Shown: positions 11,083 through 22,319, counted from the stretch's first letter. The stretch: DNA of 64,000 nt from Icerya purchasi (GCA_039619475.1 CM077116.1:376886188-376950187), one strand, 5' to 3'. The notes: generated by a model not told the origin, from the sequence alone. Translations and numbers: made by a program.

Positions 11083-12925
11083 CATCATAATTTGATCTGT
11101 AAACGAGCTTGCGAAAACTTTAGTCATTACCTATTCGGATCGGTTGCGATATTATAAAAGATTGTTTATCGGTAATTAGCCTTTACAGAGTTCGGACAAG
11201 TCTGCGAATGAACTTAAATTATTTGAATAAAACTGTAAACATCTCTACTGCTCGAGGGACAAAAATAATTTCCTTGTAATAAATACGAATAGTCGGTGGT
11301 AAAGAGTACAAAAATATTTCCGTGTAAATTTTGGATCACTCGGAAAAATAGGACGTTTCAGTTACTCCGTTTTCGAACTTTAAATATACTTATTATGTGA
11401 AGTTCAGAGATTTTTCTAAAATTTACAAAACTTCCATTTTACGTGTTTAAATTGAAAAATACGAATTTTTCCGAGTCAACGGGAATTTACACGGTTCGGT
11501 ATTACTCGTTCGGCGGTTGGAAAAAATTCTTCGTTCTGAATTTTATTAAACAGATTAAAAAAATGAAGAAAGTAAAACATTTCGATTAATACCTATTAAT
11601 GTAATTCGAAAACTATAATTAGAATATGTTTAAAATAAATATTTCGAAATTGACAACCGCTACATTTTGAACAGAATTTTCGGAATTACTTTCTTGACAG
11701 AGTTTCTTAAGAATTTTCTTTTTTTTTCATTTTAATTTCAATTTCCAAACTTTGAGTTATTTTATGGTGTGTCTACCTTTGAATAAATATCACCTTTTGA
11801 GTATCCGCGTAAAAATCATTGACCATAAATCCGCGGAACCTGGCCTGTCCGTTCGACGGTTTTTACACATTCGCCAAAGATTAAGAAAAGCATATCTCGG
11901 GCAAAATAAACCACTGAACGCTATTAGGGTGACGTTGTTCCGTCAATCAGGTAAGTGTATTGATTTTTCTCATTTCGCTATATTCTGGCTAAAATTCTAA
12001 TTTCAAAGAGGTTCATTTTTTCTTCAACAGTCAAATTTTCTTCAAAGAAATTATAATGCTACATAGTTTTATTTTTTCGCCCGTTTAAATAGAAAATTAG
12101 CTTGGTTAGAAAAAACCAACATCTTTTTTTTTTCAATACATTCGAAATTCTTTCCTACGATCAAGCTTTAATTTAAAAAATAATATAATTCGATTTCTAA
12201 CATTTCTCTTTGCAGCGGACTCTAGAATAATTGGGTTTTCCATTCTACATGAAAGATGAGGTAGCACTGAATATCTCAAATAATTCAAAACCTGAATGCT
12301 AGTTTTTCATCGGGTTGAATTATTAATAAATATTAAGCAAAACATCCTAGAAACGTTTTTATCCGGAATAGTATCGCATTTTCAATAATCGGAAAAGAAA
12401 AAGCACATATTGATTAAAGATCTAAACACCTGAAGGAGATCTGAATCACCATCCCATTACGACGAAAAGAACAACCGAAAGAGAAAGGAACATGGCACTT
12501 GGATCTTGGTTCTAATTAAAGATAAATGATAATTAATGGGTACCCCTTAAGTGTTGAAATAATACAGGATATTTTTACTGACAGGACTTTTTTTGTTTTC
12601 TAGCAGCAGACAGGGTATCTAATTCTTGACAAAACATTTTCAGCATATTCTAACATTTATTCTTAAGATATATTAATAACCTTTCATTATAAATTAATGA
12701 ACAGGATATATACACTACATAAAATATTCCAATCTATTTCACTTCTTGTACGGCTCTCCATGAAGTACACCAATCATGGAACACTGAGTCATCCTAATTA
12801 TCAGTAAGCCGCGGCTATATTCGTCTTAATTGATTATGTAATTTTTATTTAACCGATCTGTATCAAATACCTTCTAACATTTAATCTGTACATCGTTTGC
12901 TTTATTCTTCGGATAACGACATGCT
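11083..12925. other. intergenic; one orphan splice-donor-like site
   Basis: Mostly AT-rich, non-coding DNA. A slightly more GC-rich patch at 11820-11950 ends in CAG|GTAAGT, a consensus donor, with 60 or more open codons upstream on the plus strand. No polypyrimidine-AG acceptor is evident in front and no protein family is recognised, so no exon is called. Confidence 0.4.
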
Positions 12926-12930
12926 CGTCA

Positions 12931-12972
12931 GAACCGACTTTTCTATAAGAATTGTAGAGGACTACCATCTAG
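12931..12972 (+). repeat. dispersed hairpin repeat, arm 1
   Basis: It matches the reverse complement of 13997-14038 at most positions; both share AACCGACT and TTCTATAAGAATT. The sequence is itself partly palindromic, so orientation is relative only. Confidence 0.6.
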
Positions 12973-13996
12973 GGATTTATGCGGTCTTCCCGTAGAGGAA
13001 GGTCAAAAGGATCGGAGAAAAAATCAAGGAAGTATTGAAAATAAATTAAATTCATGCTTCTCTCGCGAAATACAGTTTTATTATACGTTGCATTAAAATT
13101 TGGTACGCCAAAATATTTTTATTTACCGAAACAAAAAATATACGGTAGGCGCAACCGAAGGAGTAAAAGGACTGTTGAAAGAAACATTTTATTACGAATT
13201 ACTAAACTGGAAAATTATATTAATTACTTCGCTAACACAGGTGGGGTAACTGCTCCGTCGCCGAAATTTCGAATTGTAGAATCTATAGAGCGCAGGAAAA
13301 AACAAACTCTACGAAAAGTGCAAAAAGTCGATTAAAATTCTTCTATTATAAAGCTCCAATGACGTTCACGGTGTGCAGTTTGTGTAATATTGGAGGATAA
13401 TTTAAAATTATGGCGAAAATCTGTAAGAGTGAATATAAATACTTTTAAACAGAGATTACTGTTACGCTTAATAAGTATCCGTTTAAATATTATTTTCGAT
13501 TAAAAGCAATTTCAGAAGAAAATTCAAGAGGCGATTTTTGCAATTTAAATTCATAAAAAATCGATCTAATTCGAGTAGCAATCTTTTGTTTTGTCTTTCA
13601 TTTTAATGAATTTAAAAATAAAATTCCATTTAGAAAAACTTTCTATTTCTACAAAAATTTTTCTTGTTCTCTTCTAAAGTAAATGTTCTCAAGAAGCGAC
13701 AAATTTAATCCAGCTCCCGTCTAAACGATAATTCTGGTTCCGCTCATGATTACACACGAAAAAATTCATTAAAATACCGTCACGCAACTATCATCATCGT
13801 GAGTCTAATTCTTATCGTTACGGTAAATATTATAATTTCCAAAATGTTCGATTTTTATTTTATTTTTTTATGGCATAATTTATCGTTAATTACAGTGGTG
13901 CATTCTACCGTTAACAGTAAATGTATCAAATTTATTAACAATTTGCTTTATGTATATGTAAATCGATCTTCGGCGCCACATTTTGAGGACACCACC
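12973..13996. other. non-coding spacer between hairpin repeats
   Basis: AT-rich. It contains a plus-strand open frame of 93 codons (13054-13335) that is rich in Lys/Arg and has no recognised domain. It could be a decayed coding segment of the element implied by the flanking inverted repeats, but nothing supports that beyond position. Confidence 0.35.
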
Positions 13997-14038
13997 AGGT
14001 GATAGTCTTCTATAAAATTCTTATAGAAGAGTCGGTTT
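13997..14038 (-). repeat. dispersed hairpin repeat, arm 2
   Basis: It contains a perfect 10-bp stem with a 5-nt loop at 14006-14030 (TCTTCTATAA, loop, TTATAGAAGA). It is the inverted partner of 12931-12972. Confidence 0.6.
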
Positions 14039-14061
14039 TAATGGACTATTTAATTTAAAAT

Positions 14062-14092
<31 letters not shown>

Positions 14093-14654
14093 ATCGATAG
14101 AAAAATATTACACCTAATCGACATAAAAATGTAATATTGCCCCCGGCAATGTGATTAGTCATAAATATGTTTATAATATTAGAATGCAAAATTATGTAAA
14201 AGTTTTCTCGGTATTGATTAATGATTCATACGTTACGTTTGTTTCACGATCCGCAAACAGTTTCGTACGTTCTGAACACAGATTGCATATGCGAGCAATC
14301 TAACAAATGAAAATGTGTAAAAATTAGTTCCAAAGTAATCTTTCGGTTCGACAACGTACGAATACATGAAATATCTTCAAAATATCATCTAACTATTTAA
14401 AATGTAATATAAATTTTAATATTTCCAATTAGGAGAGATAAATACATTTTGAAAAGATGCAAAAATAAATAAATGAATTTAAACGTGTAGCACTTTCGGA
14501 GATATATTAAAGCTATAGAACTGTACATACTTTAAAAGGCGTATGTTCTAATCAAGGTCTCTTAACGAAGCAGTTTTAGGGTAATTTTTTGAAACCTAAA
14601 TTATAAGCTCACAAAGATAGCTAGCGAAATTAATAATGTACATTTAAAGTAAAC
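14039..14654. other. intergenic with (TA)n tract
   Basis: AT-rich DNA with a TA microsatellite at about 14062-14092. Nothing else is recognised. Confidence 0.5.
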
Positions 14655-14662
14655 ATATGCAA

Positions 14663-16159
14663 CAGGGGCGAATTAAGAATTTACGGGGCTCGGGACTAAT
14701 CTTGAATGAGCCCCCCTCCTATTTGAAGAAAAAATGGTGAAAAAATACATTGTCATATACATATATAGAAACAAATAAGCAAAAAAACAAAATAATAATA
14801 AAAAGAATGCCGCGTACGTATGATGACTGACTAATAAAATTCAAATTATACTCTTCTCAGAAAATCAACTTTCTTACCCTAACATAACCGAATACCGCAT
14901 AAACTGAATGTCAAATAAGGAATTTTATATATACATATAACATATTATTTAGAATGTAATTCTCAGGGCTAACCCCCATTCCAATTTTATGTGACGAAAA
15001 ATGTCCCAAAAAATGTCCCAATTTTATGTAACGTTTGTTATATTTTATAGGACTTTTGCGATTATGTTATTATATTCATATGAACCGATTTAGACTTACG
15101 TTGTAAATTTTGATCATTTTATACAAAATATAAAAGAAAAAGAGACAGAAATGGAAGCAAGCGGGGTCAAGGGACCCAGCCCCTTGCGAGGCCAAAACAG
15201 CCGAGATTATATATATGTTAATATTTATAATTTTTTATTAATAACATCATTTTTTTCTATAAAAAGTATTTACTTATGGAAATTGAATATTGTGGGTAGC
15301 AAAAAAATAGTCGTTTTTTTAATGAAAATACTAACTTTATTTATATTGCATTATCTACGGCTACAGCGCCGGTATTGCCGCTACAGCGGTTTTGAACCTG
15401 ATTATGATACACTCGTGCGATTTTTTTGATCGTGTTCTTTTCTTTATATAAATTAGAAGGTGCTTGTTTTTAAAATTCCATAATTGTTTATGCGATCAGA
15501 AAAACGTGAATAAAACGCGGTATTGTTTATTAAATTTTTCGGAATACAAATCAGCAAACGATTAAAACTCGCTTTTATTTTAAATAATTTTTACAAAGTT
15601 CTAAATTTAAATGTGTTAGCTTTCAATAAAAATTAAAATATAAAATATTGTTAAGATTAAGAATATTTCAGATTGTAATACGTTTTTACATAGAAAAAAG
15701 TTATACAACCATTGCATGGGTATCAATATTTGAATGGAGAATTGTTATTAATCGATTTGTTTTTTTTCTTTATTACACATGTACGGTAAAGGACTCATTC
15801 GCTTCTTTTTAACGTAATAAATATTAGATTTATCGTAGAAAATTTCTATAAATATTCACTTTATGTAACATTCAGTTTATCGGGGGAAAAAGAGAAATTT
15901 TTATAGAGGAAAAGTATGTAATTTTATTAATGAACTAATATAAATACTTTTTTTTATATATAAAAATTAACTGAATTCTTTTTAAGATAAAAAAGGTAAA
16001 TTTAAAATGTTGCATTTTTACTGTATTGAGTATGTCGGGGAAAAAAATTAAAATTCTGCACATGGAAAATTTAATTTTTTCTGTTCAGGAGCGCGAGGCC
16101 CCCTGGAAACTGGGACCTGGGGCTAAAGCCCCCGTAGCCTCTCTTTAGGCCCGGATCTG
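14663..16159. mobile_element. non-autonomous hAT transposon, copy B
   Basis: It belongs to the same family as 5514-7271. The left end CAGGGGCGAATTAAG, the GAAGAAAAAATGGTG block, the ACTTTCTTACCCTAACA block, the CGCTACAGCGGTTTT block and the GC-rich right end (reverse-complemented, CAGATCCGGGCCTAAAG) all have counterparts there. No matching 8-bp duplication is visible: the flanks are ATATGCAA and GTTAATGA. It may be an old copy with eroded flanks or a recombinant. It carries one nested copy of the TA-associated repeat, at a different internal position from the nested dimer in copy A. No transposase remains. Confidence 0.75.
14949..15206 (+). mobile_element. TA-associated short repeat, nested copy
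   Basis: A copy of the family nested in hAT copy B. It starts at a slightly diverged AATGTAATTCTCAGGGC end, carries the CCAATTTTATGTGACG and ATGTCCCAAAAAATG blocks, and ends with the CAGCCCC...GAGGCC terminal region before a TA-rich stretch. The host transposon resumes on both sides. Confidence 0.7.
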
Positions 16160-17349
16160 GTTAATGAAACTGTATCTTGACGAATGATGCGAAATAAAAA
16201 TTTCCTTTCACTTATTTGTAACTTTTATTTAATGACAGCCCCAAACGCACTGACAAAATCATAGTTTCTTAGATTTATTTATAGTCTCTGTTTAATAATA
16301 GTTTTGAACAAATTAATTAATAGCGTCGTGAAAAGAGAAATAGGCAAATTTTGGTAATTTCAAAAAAGTCCGAAGTAGGCAATTACCGCTTAGGAAGATT
16401 TAATTTTAACAAAATGCTCAGTTTATTCTAAGTAATACTCCATATAAACAAACACGTGGTTTTGATACAACAATTATATGTTAAATGAGAAAAAAGGCGA
16501 ACATTTAAAACTAATTTTAGAATACGAATAAAAGTGTAACCGGAGTTTAAGGCACGGACGTCCGCGCGATTTTTCCTCGCCTGGTGGAGTGGGATTAAAG
16601 AAAAAACGTATTTCAGTTATAAAAGACACTTCATTTTTTAAATTTCGGATTCATTTTTAACGAATTTTTAGCGTAAAATTTATAAGGATACCACAAACTA
16701 CATTAATAGCGTTGTGAAAATAATTTTATTTACACCAAAAATCATCCTTTTATAGAGAAATTGAAAAAAACAAAACACAAAAAAACATGAATTTTCTTAA
16801 AATTGCTGCAACTTTTCCACTTTGGTTATTTTTCTTTTCCCAATTCGCAGGAGAACAACGAGCCTTATTGGCCTTCTTTTACGACGCCCACCTATTGACT
16901 TGCAAACTGTTAATTGCTCCATTAAATTAATTACTATACGACTGAGGGTGATTACATTTTTAAATACTCCGTGAAATTATTCATCGAGATGGCCGTTTAT
17001 AAAACAACTCGCTGTTCCGTGAGAGTTTCATTTGATATAGTTCGACGCGAAAAATTAATATTCTTGTTTATTCCGCGTGCGATTATTGAACTAAGTAAAT
17101 CGAGAGAGAACCGGGCGAAAGGTATAAATTTATTACTAGAAACAACGATAGCTTCGGTACGTAAAGCCCCTAGGATTAGAAAGATTAGCCACGATCCTGT
17201 TTTACCCTACCATTATTCTATATTCGTCTTGCGAACATTTAGGCATAAGTGGAACTCAACCGTTGTTGAAAATTTATTAGAGAAATTTATCGACGGCGCA
17301 TGTGAGCGAGTCTCATTTATTATTTGACGATTTATAAAGAAACACTTAC
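16160..17349. other. intergenic / probable intron 1 of the minus-strand gene
   Basis: If the exon at 17350-18124 is real, its first intron starts at 17349 and runs leftwards, at least through here. No second exon was recognised. Frame remains open leftwards from the donor to 17213, but it crosses the donor and is read as intron. Confidence 0.4.
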
Positions 17350-17352
17350 CGG
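17345..17352 (-). promoter_or_regulatory. splice donor (CCG|GTAAG)
   Basis: Minus-strand CCG|GTAAGTG matches the donor consensus at +1 to +6 and ends the coding exon in phase 1. Confidence 0.6.
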
Positions 17353-18071
17353 AAGGAACTAGTACGGATGCGTTACTTTCATCGGACGGTAAAGGGTCAG
17401 TTTTTTTGTTAGCGGCGTCAGACCGTTTAGATGAGGTACTTAGGGCAGCAGACGCAACGGGGCTGTCGATCGCAGCCGAGGATACTTTCGGTTTTAATTC
17501 GGTATAACTTTTTGGACTCTTCGGCAGAATTTCGGTATCAAAATCGATTATCAGTTCGCTATCGGGAGAGAGCCTGCTGTCGTCCGCGTTGATCTCGATT
17601 GAGGACGGCGTCGAGGCGAAGTTATCGTTGGAAGAGGACATTTCCTCGGCATCGGACAGCGATGAGGGTACGAATTTCGGCACGATCGGATAATCGATAC
17701 CTCCGGAGTAGTCGAAAAAGAACACTTGGTCTTTCTCACTACCGATGATTCGTACGGTATCTTTCCGGCAATGTTCAAAGGCTATCAGGGACGCACTCTG
17801 TTCCTCTAGTATCGGATGCACTATTTCCTGATGAAGGTGGTTTTTGTCGGTGGTAACTTTTACCCAAGAGTCGCAGATCAACTCTTGAGCTACCATGTCC
17901 GAATCGGTCGATTGATAGCCGCTCTCCTCGGAAATCGATCGCTCGTACTTGCACTTGGATCGACGGCTTCGAAAGCGTTGCGCAAGTTCATCAGTGGCCG
18001 CTTCGTCCGACAATAGCTTCTTCAAATTCTTCGTATTATTATTATTATTATTATTAATATTATTATTATTA

Positions 18072-18102
<31 letters not shown>

Positions 18103-18124
18103 AACTATTAGTCCATAATTCCAT
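17350..18124 (-). CDS. first coding exon, uncharacterised polyAsn protein
   Basis: The exon encodes 258 residues plus one base before a GTAAGT splice donor (GT at 17349-17348). The ATG at 18124-18122 sits in GCGACATGG, a good Kozak context, and an in-frame TAG lies 13 codons upstream (18163-18161), so this is the natural start. Residues 9-30 are polyasparagine (14 Asn, Ile, 7 Asn). Next come an acidic patch, a basic cluster RFRSRRSKCK (50-59), and the Ser/acidic segment SISEESGYQSTDSD (63-76), which resembles a phosphorylated or degron-like linear motif. The remainder is Ser/Asp/Pro-rich and probably disordered, with a short hydrophobic-aromatic island QVFFFDYSGG. No folded domain, signal peptide or membrane segment is visible. 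Codon composition is far more GC-rich than the flanks, and the opposite frames are broken. I do not recognise the gene. It may be the N-terminus of a larger regulatory or signalling protein whose other exons lie further left or outside the window. Confidence 0.65.
18037..18112. repeat. (ATT)n trinucleotide repeat within the exon
   Basis: Imperfect ATT/GTT repeat on the plus strand, which encodes the polyasparagine tract of the minus-strand exon. Length polymorphism between individuals would be expected. Confidence 0.9.
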
Positions 18125-18945
18125 GTCGCTTAATCGCCGGAATAGAAAATTTGATTTGCACTAGCGACAACAGCGGCAGCGAACATTTTTTGCTCGTTAC
18201 TTATTCGTCACGAAAATGGTAGAATTAGCGCGCGCGCGCGATGAAAACGAAAAATTGGCGGGAAAATTCGCAGTTTTAAAATCACGACACGCGTTAATGC
18301 GCACTGTACATGCGACCGTTACTTGAGGAAAAAATAAATAATAATAAAAATACAAAAAAAATCGCGTCGGCTACAGCGGGAAATTGATGAACAGCGATAA
18401 CAATTTTTCAAAACGATCGGAAAATTCGGTTCAAGAATTTTTGGAACGGAGGAAAAAATTAAAATTGGACACAGATTAGATAAGTGGTCGGCGAACAGCG
18501 GTGAAACGGAGAAAGAGTATCGTATGGTGCGGCATCGGACGGCGAGGCACAGAATCGGCTCTAAAAGAGGATGACGCATCCACAATTCCAAGAGATCCTC
18601 AGTTCGCGGCCATCTTACTCGAACGTAACCAAAATTCCCGCCGCTTTTATCATCCGATCATCCTTGTTTGTTGTTCATTTTACGGTCGGAAAAAATCATC
18701 GCAGAGCGTACACATTCGCCGACATCGCGCTGTCCGTCTGTCCTTCTTCCGCGTGTCCTAATAACGGTGCATAATAGTCGCTCGGACCAGTAGGTCAGAT
18801 AGAGACAGAACGATAGCCGTGCAAACGGAGCGGTAGTGGAACTCCGCAATTACCACCTCCGATATTGCCTTCCGCACGCAGTATCGTCCACGTGACGTTT
18901 GCGCACGTATGCGTCGCTCGCAATAGCATGAACATCTAGAAAGGC
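18125..18945 (-). promoter_or_regulatory. CpG-rich probable promoter and 5' UTR
   Basis: Immediately upstream of the start codon of the minus-strand exon, the base composition changes to CpG-dense sequence, including a (CG)5-type run at 18230-18241. Most of the window is CpG-poor and AT-rich. An E-box CACGTG lies at 18889-18894, directly continuous with TGACGTTT (CRE-like). Short frames on both strands occur here because stop codons are rarer in GC-rich DNA, and I do not call them genes. The transcription start cannot be placed. Confidence 0.45.
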
Positions 18946-20100
18946 AGTTTGTGGAGGACTTTTTTGGCGGTAAAACTACACACGATGACGAAAGTCGACA
19001 CGGACATTTTGGATATCAGAGCAACACTTTTTAGCGCGAGCTTGAACAAAATTTCAAAAAAGTCAAGTTGTTCCGTAAGAAGCGAGTTTAATTACGCTTT
19101 TTTTTGGGGGGGGCGATGTTTATACATACTGTATGTATATAATATACATATTACTTTTTTTTTTTTTTAAATAACGCAAGAAACGTTTCGACGAGAAGAA
19201 TTTTTTATTTTATTTATAATTTTTTTTTTTTTTTTTTTTTCGATTTAATTTTGCAACCGTATTTATATGTAGCTGGTTTAAATTTTTTTTATAGTTAATC
19301 GATAATCAGCTATTTTGCAAGTTAGATAACGGCATTCAAACTAGAACCTAGTTCAAATCCTGCTACTGAAAATTACAGAATATGTTAACATAGTGCCGTT
19401 GGATTAATGTCCATAGTTAGCAAGTCTGAATAAATAAATTTTAAAAGAAAAAACTCATATTTGAGCTAGCAATAGATTTTATAATCGTATAGAAAACCAA
19501 AAAAGAAAAAAAAAAAAAAAAAAAACTTCGAATGGCCAGCTAATCTGAGGTTAGTACAATATTTCATAATTTTCGGTAAAAATTAAAAGGAATTTTTTTT
19601 TTTTTTCATTTCAGTTCTTTGAATTATTTATAATAATATTGTTCATACGATACATTTCCCTTCTTACTCCCGGTTACCTGCAATGGTCGAATTACTTAAT
19701 AAAATAAATAAATAAATCGCGCAGTTTTATAGAAAACCCCGGCTTAAATTCTCAAATTGTTATTCTTAATGTACACACCCTATAACAAAGTATATGAAAT
19801 ATTACGTTCTGTTCCAATTTTGTAAAACGCCGCAAAATGATGGTAGAATTAAGGATACGCCCTGTGTAATTGTTTTAACGGCTCTACTCCATCGAATTAC
19901 TTTCCGATTAAAACTGGAAATTTCGTTTAACAGTGCGCTAAAATCTGTCCCGTTGTCAAGATAATCCACGTAGATTATGTTCATGAAAAAGCATTTCTAT
20001 TTTCATTTTTATGCTTTCCTATTTTTATAAACTTTATATAGACCTTTATGCGTATCACAAGATTAACCATGTAATTTGTACCTCTAATTTTGAAACATCA
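18946..20100. other. intergenic, homopolymer-rich
   Basis: AT-rich with a G8 run near 19107-19114 and long T/A runs at 19156-19168, 19219-19240 and 19505-19524. No gene is recognised. Confidence 0.5.
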
Positions 20101-20186
20101 ATTTCGTCGGCGTACTTTGTCTTCTTAAATAAGAACGAGGTTGCCATTTTCTAATTTTGTCGATACTTTGTCTTCTTAAGTATAAA
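20101..20186. repeat. two-unit imperfect direct repeat
   Basis: The block TACTTTGTCTTCTTAA with a preceding TTCGTCG/TTTGTCG occurs twice, about 55 bp apart. It is a small local duplication. Confidence 0.6.
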
Positions 20187-20189
20187 AGT

Positions 20190-20250
20190 AACGTTTTGGG
20201 ACAAAAAAAGTGATGGGGGTTGGGCTAAGAATGATGTAATCATTGATATA
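20190..20250 (-). mobile_element. TA-associated short repeat, 5' fragment
   Basis: Reverse-complemented, it reads through the family's leading block: ATTACATCATTCTTAGCCC, then CCCCCATCA, then TTGTCCCAAAACGTT. Only the first ~60 bp are present. Confidence 0.6.
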
Positions 20251-20262
20251 ATAATTAATTGA

Positions 20263-20574
20263 AAAACAACTTTACAAATGGTTCATGATGAAATGTATTT
20301 TTATCTTTTAATTTTATTCAACAGAAATTCGGTTTTTTTTCCTTCTTCCCCTATCGAAAAAATATGAAAAAAAATAAAAAAAAAAAACAAAAGAAAAATT
20401 ACTATTAACGTGCAAACACGAAAATAATACAACATTTTTACGGAAAATTTCATTTTTCTTTTTATTTTGAAAACGCTTAATTCGTCATACCAAATGGTCG
20501 CAATTAGCGATAACTACTGAATATTCTTTTTTTTCTTTTCTTTTCCTCGTTATTATTGTGCGATTTATCTATAA
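20263..20574. other. intergenic, A/T-rich, nothing recognised
   Basis: Low-complexity A-rich and TC-rich stretches only. Confidence 0.5.
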
Positions 20575-20582
20575 TTAGTTGC

Positions 20583-21098
20583 CAGGCCCGGATTAAATGG
20601 ATGATAGGCCCGGGGTTACGGAAATATTAGGGGCCTTTTCCGGAAGTGATAAAATTATCAGTTTTATATAATAACTAAATTTTCTTTATTTAATTATTTT
20701 ATTTTGAATTCACGAATTAACATATAATTATTAATGTAAACAAAACTAAATATCAATGGATAGAATTTTCGATTCCAAAAAAAAAAATATATATATATGT
20801 ACATGGGCGTCGCCAGCGGTGGCAGGGGGCAGCTGCCCTCCTGGAGCCTTGAAACGTTTTAATCAACTGACCATGATGAGTATTCATAGGCGCGTAATCA
20901 TGGACAATTTGCCAGAAACTTACGAAAATTATGTTTTAATTAAGATTTTATTCTTGTTTAATAAAATATTAAGCCTTTACAACTAATAAATTTTATTTTT
21001 CCTATAACACATCCTCTTTCTATCATCTTGCCTTTCCCTGGCGGCTGGAAACTCATCTTGCGCCCTCCCCCCCGGCTCATCGTCTGGCGACGCCCTTG

Positions 21099-21129
<31 letters not shown>

Positions 21130-21487
21130 AATTTTAAACAATGAATTTTTTTCTTATTTTTTTTTCTGAAAATTCTTGTACAATATCGTTAAAATCTACT
21201 GAAATCTGTTTCGATCATTAATCTTGATAATGCCGATAATCTATCATTTAGCATTGTTGATCTGTACATCTTTTTTATTCTTTTTAATATCAAAAAAGAT
21301 CTTTTCGCCTCACAATCTGTAACCTGTATAGTTACAAATATTCTACATGCAATATAAATGTTTGGAAAAACATCTATTATTGCACGTTTAACTATCTATG
21401 TCGGAGGTGGGAGCCTCTTGGGGGCCCCTTTATAAGGCGGTGCCCGGGGCTACAGTCCCCCCTAGCCCTCCCCTTAATCCAGGCCTG
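20583..21487. mobile_element. non-autonomous hAT transposon with nested MITE
   Basis: The left end is CAGGCCCGGATTAAATGG. The right end, reverse-complemented, is CAGGCCTGGATTAAGGGG. These are inverted repeats of the same style as copies A and B. Flanks are TTAGTTGC (20575-20582) and TTAGTTGG (21488-21495), 7 of 8 identical. A GC-rich block sits just inside the right end, as in copies A and B, but the interior differs. A separate 297-bp MITE is inserted at 20802-21098. No transposase frame is present. Confidence 0.8.
20802..21098 (+). mobile_element. hAT MITE (GGGCGTCGCCAG family), copy 1
   Basis: Terminal inverted repeats are CATGGGCGTCGCCAG at the left and CAAGGGCGTCGCCAG at the right (reverse-complemented). 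Flanks TATATGTA (20794-20801) and TATATATA (21099-21106) match at 7 of 8 positions. The interior shares the TTAATCAACTG, CGCGTAATCATGGACAATTT and TTAATAAAATATTAAGCC blocks with four other copies in this window. It is nested in the hAT element at 20583-21487, so it is the younger insertion. Confidence 0.85.
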
Positions 21488-21495
21488 TTAGTTGG

Positions 21496-22155
21496 CCGGA
21501 CTATTTCTCGTTTAGGTTATTATTTGTTGCGTGGATATATTTCGAATAGCTTCCAAAGTTTAAAAATGCAGTTAATATTATCATCCGATGTAACCGTAAT
21601 TAAATTTTAAAAGGTTATGAAGACCGAAAAAATCAAAAATTCTTGTATTTATTGGCACACAATTTATTTCTAGAAAAAATGCAACACATACTCTATATAA
21701 TAGTAAATTAAAAAATGATCGAGAATTAAACATTTCATTTATGAGATGAAATTCAAACCAACACACTTATTATACAAAAGATCTATAATCTCACTCTATG
21801 GAAAAACTCATTTTACTAGAACATTATTTAAGCCTCTTATGTCCTACCTTTTCCTTCTCCACAGATTTTTCCCATTATTTGTTCCTTTCTCCTAACAATA
21901 TCTGACCGTATTAAGATATAATTGACTCCTTCCTATTCTACTTGTTTCTGAGTAAAGGTCCCCGGTTGATGACCGCCCCAAAAGAAACATGATATAAGCC
22001 ATATGCGTTTTTTGACATTTTACAAGAGAATAAAAAAAAAAAAAAGCGACGCGATCGTGTCTTAACGAAAATTGCAGCAATCGATAAATCAAATCTTTAA
22101 AGACTCTTTACCACACTGCTAATAATAGTTATCGCTTCTTTTTTTTTACTTTAAA
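21496..22155. other. intergenic, nothing recognised
   Basis: AT-rich DNA. Short frames have no recognised features. Confidence 0.5.
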
Positions 22156-22181
22156 ATACGTTGTAGATCCCGCACTGTCCC

Positions 22182-22275
22182 GGCCTGTGCGTTCCCGGCA
22201 CTCTTATCATCATTTATTAATATAATAAAATTACAATATTACTTAAGAATTATTTTAAATAAATAACCAAAAACG

Positions 22276-22306
<31 letters not shown>

Positions 22307-22310
22307 ACAG
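22182..22310. repeat. dispersed repeat with CCGGCACTCTTAT motif and poly(A)
   Basis: The run GTGCGTTCCCGGCACTCTTA, followed by TTTATTAATA, reappears with changes at 47976-48018. Both copies lie next to non-LTR retrotransposon debris and are followed by A-rich sequence (here a run of about 27 A at 22277-22303). It may be part of a retroposon 3' end. Confidence 0.45.
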
Positions 22311-22319
22311 AAAACAAAA

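Noticed and set aside
17551..17778. Alternative minus-strand frame inside the host exon
   Set aside because: Shadow of the polyAsn exon frame, rich in Arg/Ser/Pro as expected from out-of-frame reading.
19260..19450. tRNA-derived SINE (AGTTCAAATCCTGC resembles a B box)
   Set aside because: No A box at the right distance and no second copy seen; a single degenerate box occurs easily by chance.
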